From NCBI RefSeq assembly GCF_035582795.1, contig NC_134367.1, forward strand, positions 84,551,062 through 84,615,061: a DNA stretch of 64,000 nucleotides, written 5' to 3'. Origin of the DNA: Mycteria americana. Taxonomy: Eukaryota; Chordata; Aves; Ciconiiformes; Ciconiidae. Numbering within the stretch: position 1 is the first letter of the stretch; every line of letters starts with the position of its first letter. The notes below the pieces were generated by a model. The model had not been told where the DNA came from and searched no databases. It saw only the letters and a list, made by a program, of their open reading frames with translations. Made by a program: the position numbers and the translations under genes. Positions 60,553-64,000 of the stretch are shown in pieces.

Positions 60553-62398
60553 TTCCCAAAAGTAAAAGACTAAAGATAGACACTTAGAATTGGCTAACTA
60601 ACAACAAAAAAATCCACCTCCTTATGATAGCAGTTTAACCAAATGGAAATATTGCCATTAAAAATGTATTAGATAAATCTGTCTTTTTTTCTATTCATGC
60701 ACTTTCTAAAACCAGATCACTAAATTTCCATAATATCCATTACACAGAGTTATTTACCATTGTCTCTGGTGAGTATTTCTTGGGCTACAGGTCATTAAAG
60801 AATAAACTATTTATCACAGATATCCCAGATGTGCTATTTGGGCTTTGTGATTAATTATATATAATCACATTATCCTCTCTGTTTTGTGAATGCAGTAACC
60901 AAACAACATTACACACACCATAACTTTTGAAATCTAAACCACAACTGACTCTTCCTATTATCACATTTCAGTCTTGAGACTTAACATTCATTTTCTTTTC
61001 AATATTCACGCTTGTAAAAGCTTGCTTTGCAAAAGCTTGAGCGCAAAAGGGTTGTAAGTAAACTGTAATATGAATTTACTTCTATATGAATTCTTTTAAA
61101 CAGAAAAACATAATTGAAATTCTACTTTTGTAGTGACTTCCACTCACCTTAAAACCCCTGTTCTATTAGAAATTAAATTACTGCGTTTCTGTCCCTTACC
61201 TATCATAGTCTAGCAAACAGAAGGTGGTTAAGCAAATAGGAAGGGACGAGAACATGGACTGTGTTATATACCATACAGTGTACCGCAGCAGTTGCATTCA
61301 CTTTGCTCCAAAGAAGTATCCCTTCCAAGGGGTTGGTTAGGTATTTCGACAAACAAAATCCCCTCCAGATCTGGGTGGCTTACAGGGGGCTCTGCTGAAG
61401 AAGTGCACATCCTTGGTCTTCTCTTAAAATACCTTTCCTTGTATCGAGACAAGCGAGCCACCTGCAAGGAGAAAGCATGCCCACCACCACCAGCCAGGAT
61501 TATCACATGCTAAGGAAGAAAACCAGCTCATGGTAGGTCGACAGCTACGCCCGCTCCCTGACCCGGCTGCCGAGTGGCCTCACGCACCAGAAGGAGCACC
61601 GGCTATCGACAAGCTCCTGGTAAAGCCACCGGCCTGGGAGCTGCCAGGGGCTCAGCACCTGGCAGAGCTAGGCTCTTCCCAGCTGCCAAAATGTCACCCT
61701 TCCCAAACCCACACCGCATCACTAGGGCAACACGTGCCATAGCTTTTGAAACCGCAAAACTGCTCCACATTTCCAGGCGGCTGATGGGCAAAAGCAAGAC
61801 TATCAGTTCCTCGGCTACAGGGACTGACCGTCACGAGGAAACGCCACCGAATCCCAAATAAAATAACGAAACGGAGTTTGCTCCTGGATGCTTTTTACCA
61901 GCGCTGCAGGCTTCGTGCCTGGTGTTGCTGCCAGGCTGAGCTCAGCAGGCACCCAGGCCGGCCCCCAGGCTTCTGGTATTATTTTATCACTCTTACTACA
62001 GGTAAATTTTTCTGCCACTGGGGTAAACCAGTTCTTCTTCCTTGTTTTTATTACCAGCTTGACTTAACGACAGAGTCCGTCACCAGAAACATTTCCAGAG
62101 CGGTTTGTATAAGGTGCGCACAGCTGTGTACAAGCCAGCGAAACCAAGTATCTCCGCGGCTTTACACGCGCCTCTCGCAAACCCGCGGCTCTGCCTCCTC
62201 CGACCGAGAGGACACAGCGGGGAAAAGCACCCCGCAGGGGCCTGGGGGGAACCGCTGCGGACGGGAGGATTTGGGGAGCCTGGGCTGGCCGGGACTGGCC
62301 CCGCGGCCCGACCTGGCCCGGCCCGGCCCGGCCCCGGCAGCTCCGTCCCCATGGCGACGGCGGCCCCGCGCGCGGGGGCGGGACAACCGGCCCGCCTG

Positions 62399-62403
62399 CC
62401 AAT
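62399..62403 (+). promoter_or_regulatory. COA6: CCAAT box (NF-Y)
   Basis: GCCAAT lies in the COA6 CpG island, 22 bases before the NRF1-like motif. NF-Y sites at this distance from the start are common in TATA-less housekeeping promoters. Confidence 0.55.
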
Positions 62404-62424
62404 CTCACCCGGGGCGGCCGGGGC

Positions 62425-62436
62425 TGCGCCTGCGCA
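62425..62436 (+). promoter_or_regulatory. COA6: NRF1-like site
   Basis: TGCGCCTGCGCA has the two GCGC half-sites of the NRF1 consensus (YGCGCAYGCGCR, read on either strand with one variant centre). NRF1 controls many nuclear genes for respiratory-chain components, which suits COA6. Confidence 0.6.
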
Positions 62437-62482
62437 CTAGGAAAGGCGCCGCTGCGCTCCGCTCCTCTCCGGCGCGGTACCG

Positions 62483-62501
62483 CTTCCGGGACCGTGACCT
62501 T
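62483..62501 (+). promoter_or_regulatory. COA6: ETS/GABP-like and ERR-like sites
   Basis: CTTCCGG at 62483-62489 is the reverse complement of the ETS/GABP core CCGGAAG. TGACCTT at 62495-62501 is the reverse complement of the ERR half-site AAGGTCA. Both factor classes, with NRF1, are known activators of oxidative-phosphorylation genes. Each motif is short, so the clustering is the stronger argument. Confidence 0.5.
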
Positions 62502-62731
62502 CCCCGCGCGAGGCCGGGCCGGGCGGGTGAGCGCGGCGCGGTGCGGGGCCCGGGGCCCCCCCTCCGCTCAGGGCCCCCCTTCCCCCGGTGCCTCGGGACC
62601 GCGGGCAGGGCGGCGTCGGGCCCCGCTGTGGAAGCGGCGAGGCGTGGTGGGGGCTCGCAGCACGCCCGGGGCAGCGGCGGAGGCGAGGCGCGCTTGGACA
62701 GGCACCCTTTGCGGCCGGGTGGGCAGCGAAG

Positions 62732-62875
62732 ATGTCGGCGCCGACGATGGAGGAGAGGAAGGCGTGCTGGGGGGCCCGGGACGAGTTCTGGCAGTGCTTG
62801 GATAGGCACGCCGGCGATGCCTCCAAGTGCGAGAAGCTGCGGCTGTCCTTCGAGGCGCGGTGCCCGCAGCAGTGG
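62732..62875 (+). CDS. COA6: COA6 first coding exon (partial gene)
   Basis: COA6 is a small intermembrane-space protein of the twin-Cys CHCH family that helps deliver copper to COX2 during cytochrome c oxidase assembly. This exon has 48 codons from the ATG at 62732 to a phase-0 donor TGG|GTGAGC at 62875/62876. The peptide begins MSAPTMEERKACWGARDEFW and ends FEARCPQQW. Cysteines at residues 12, 22, 33 and 44 give CX9C and CX10C, the COA6 pattern, and Trp13 matches the Trp mutated in human cardioencephalomyopathy. The start is supported by the family N-terminus and a purine at -3. The frame stays open upstream to about 62588 without an ATG. The remaining exon(s) encoding the C-terminal KYFDKRR-type segment are not in the window. 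Confidence 0.95.
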
Positions 62876-64000
62876 GTGAGCAGCCGCCGCGCCGCGCGCG
62901 TCCGCCCCACGCTTGTGCTCAACGGGCAGGGCCTTTCTCTGCCCGTTAGCAGCTGCATCGACATCGACAAGGAATTACGCCTGCCTCCTTGGCCACGGCA
63001 GCTCCCGCTTCTTGGGTTGCAGGACGTCCGCGGCCCTACGCTTTCTCCGAGATAACCCTGCACCCTTGTCAAGCCTCGCTTGGCGTGCGCGCTTTCGGCC
63101 TTGCTGGGAAATTAAAACTCCTGAGCGGACCGCTACTGGCCCGGGAACTATAGGCAGTAGTGTATAGTATAAAGGGAAAAGAAAATATGATCTCAAACTT
63201 TCAGATAAATACACAACTATACAAGCATACAGGCTTATTGTTCAAGATAATAAAAAAAAAAAGTTCTGGAAGATACTCTGGAAGCTTTTAGAAGCACACA
63301 GAAATTACTGTTACTAAAGGAGAAAGGCTAATATGGAGGCGAGGTGACATGCAGTTGCATGGCATCTTAAGACGGGCATCTGATACCTTCTTGTGCATAA
63401 GAAGACCCTTCATGCAGTATAATTTCACAGTAAACCATCTGCTTACATGTAACTCATTCACGTTGCGCTTTTTAGTTTCCTAAGATCAAGCTACAATTCT
63501 TTTTTAATAGGCACTGCCTTTTAGTAACAGTAGTGTCTGAGGGGCTGAACAGTTCTGTTGGAGCTAGTAGACTGAAGTCAGTAAAAAGGACAGGTACATT
63601 CACAGTTGCTGTATTGACTCATACTTTGAACACTGCAGTTCTGCCATACGTCACCTCTAGCGATGGTGGTTTCATCTGCCCGTGCTTTGCACCACACACA
63701 TCAGTGGCTCTGGGCAATGAATTCAGAGGTTACCTAGCTGCTGGACTTATCTTTGTATTACAAATAATCTTTGTTCATAGCAGTGAAAAGAGCAAAGCAA
63801 TAGACTACTTTTATTAGATGTCCATGGAAGTAATGGGGTCGTTGTGACAGGAAACTGAAGTGCACTTTCAAAATGGTAAAAAAAACCCCAAGGAAGACAA
63901 AACCCAGACACACTCCACCCTTTAGTCTTCTGTTTCAAGAGAGCAAGAATCTCCTAACTAGTGTATTAAGATCCTCCTTAAGTTCAGTGATCAAAGACTT
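62876..64000 (+). other. COA6: COA6 first intron (partial)
   Basis: The intron starts GTGAGC and runs off the right edge. The first 200 bases are part of the CpG island; the rest turns AT-rich. I searched for the expected next coding segment and did not see it. The 94-codon frame at 63533-63817 has no domain or suitable splice signals that I can support. Confidence 0.8.

Larger units (their letters stand above)
51521..62395. other. Intergenic region between SLC35F3 and COA6
   Basis: About 11 kb with no supported protein gene. It is mostly AT-rich apart from a GC-rich CR1-associated block at 53.0-54.3 kb. Listed separately are a poly(C) tract, a CR1 element, a GC-rich unknown block, an ancient CR1-like RT fragment, and a templated insertion in an antisense frame. 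The stretch 57.3-59.3 kb shows nothing recognisable apart from a weak possible old repeat near 58.1-58.25 kb. 60.6-61.2 kb is AT-rich and featureless. Confidence 0.8.
62120..62960 (+). promoter_or_regulatory. COA6: COA6 CpG-island promoter
   Basis: A sustained run of very high GC and CpG density covers the COA6 5' end and first coding exon. There is no TATA box. It includes GC boxes (for example GGGGCGGG near 62375), a CCAAT box and motifs for mitochondrial-biogenesis regulators listed separately. The start site probably lies between about 62440 and 62600, which leaves a 5' UTR of roughly 130-290 bases. An ATG at 62351 opens a 29-codon frame ending in TAG at 62440; it would be a uORF only if transcription starts further upstream. 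Confidence 0.85.

Noticed and set aside
61878..62879. 333-codon plus-strand frame across the COA6 CpG island
   Set aside because: It is in a different frame from COA6, Arg/Gly/Pro-rich, and overlaps the true first exon. It is a by-product of high GC.
63533..63817. 94-codon frame as COA6 exon 2
   Set aside because: It does not encode the expected KYFDKRR-like continuation and lacks a suitable acceptor in phase.
1..64000. CRISPR arrays, tRNA or rRNA genes, bacterial-type operons
   Set aside because: No regularly spaced repeats, cloverleaf sequences or ribosomal motifs were seen; gene structure is eukaryotic throughout.

Overview
The window is bird nuclear DNA. Three things point there. It holds split coding exons bounded by GT-AG sites. 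Its interspersed repeats are CR1-type LINEs, one of them ending in the ATTCTATGA tandem typical of avian CR1. Its gene pair, SLC35F3 followed by COA6 in the same orientation, matches the order known from amniotes (human 1q42.2). I cannot name the species from sequence alone.

Region 1 to about 51,520 is the 3' part of SLC35F3 on the plus strand. Six coding exons are recoverable by joining splice phases (2082-2406, 37536-37755, 43889-44014, 46798-46990, 48584-48673, 49841-50085). Together they give 398 codons of a ten-helix SLC35/EamA-type transporter that ends at a TAA. The first coding exon lies upstream of the window. A 3' UTR of about 1.4 kb follows, with an AATAAA at 51,499. The introns make up most of the sequence. 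The first 29 kb are AT-rich; 30-50 kb is GC-rich and yields many stop-free but meaningless frames. The introns also hold three isolated CpG clusters, decayed CR1 pieces, microsatellites, and a perfect 15-bp hairpin at 47,815-47,849.

Region 51,520 to about 62,395 is an 11-kb intergenic stretch. It contains a fairly young 5'-truncated CR1 (52,963-53,795, minus), a GC-rich block of unknown origin beside it, and a very old CR1-like reverse-transcriptase fragment (56,370-56,830). It also contains a 70-bp locally copied insertion flanked by a 15-bp target-site duplication (60,277-60,376), which interrupts an older antisense reading frame.

Region 62,120 to 62,960 is a CpG island with the COA6 promoter and first coding exon. 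CCAAT, NRF1-like, ETS/GABP-like and ERR-like motifs lie within about 100 bp, which fits a nuclear gene for mitochondrial complex IV assembly. COA6 continues beyond the right edge.

I found no CRISPR array, tRNA, rRNA or operon-like system. The best candidates for something undescribed are the templated insertion, the intronic hairpin, and the antisense hydrophobic frame at 4,855-5,157.
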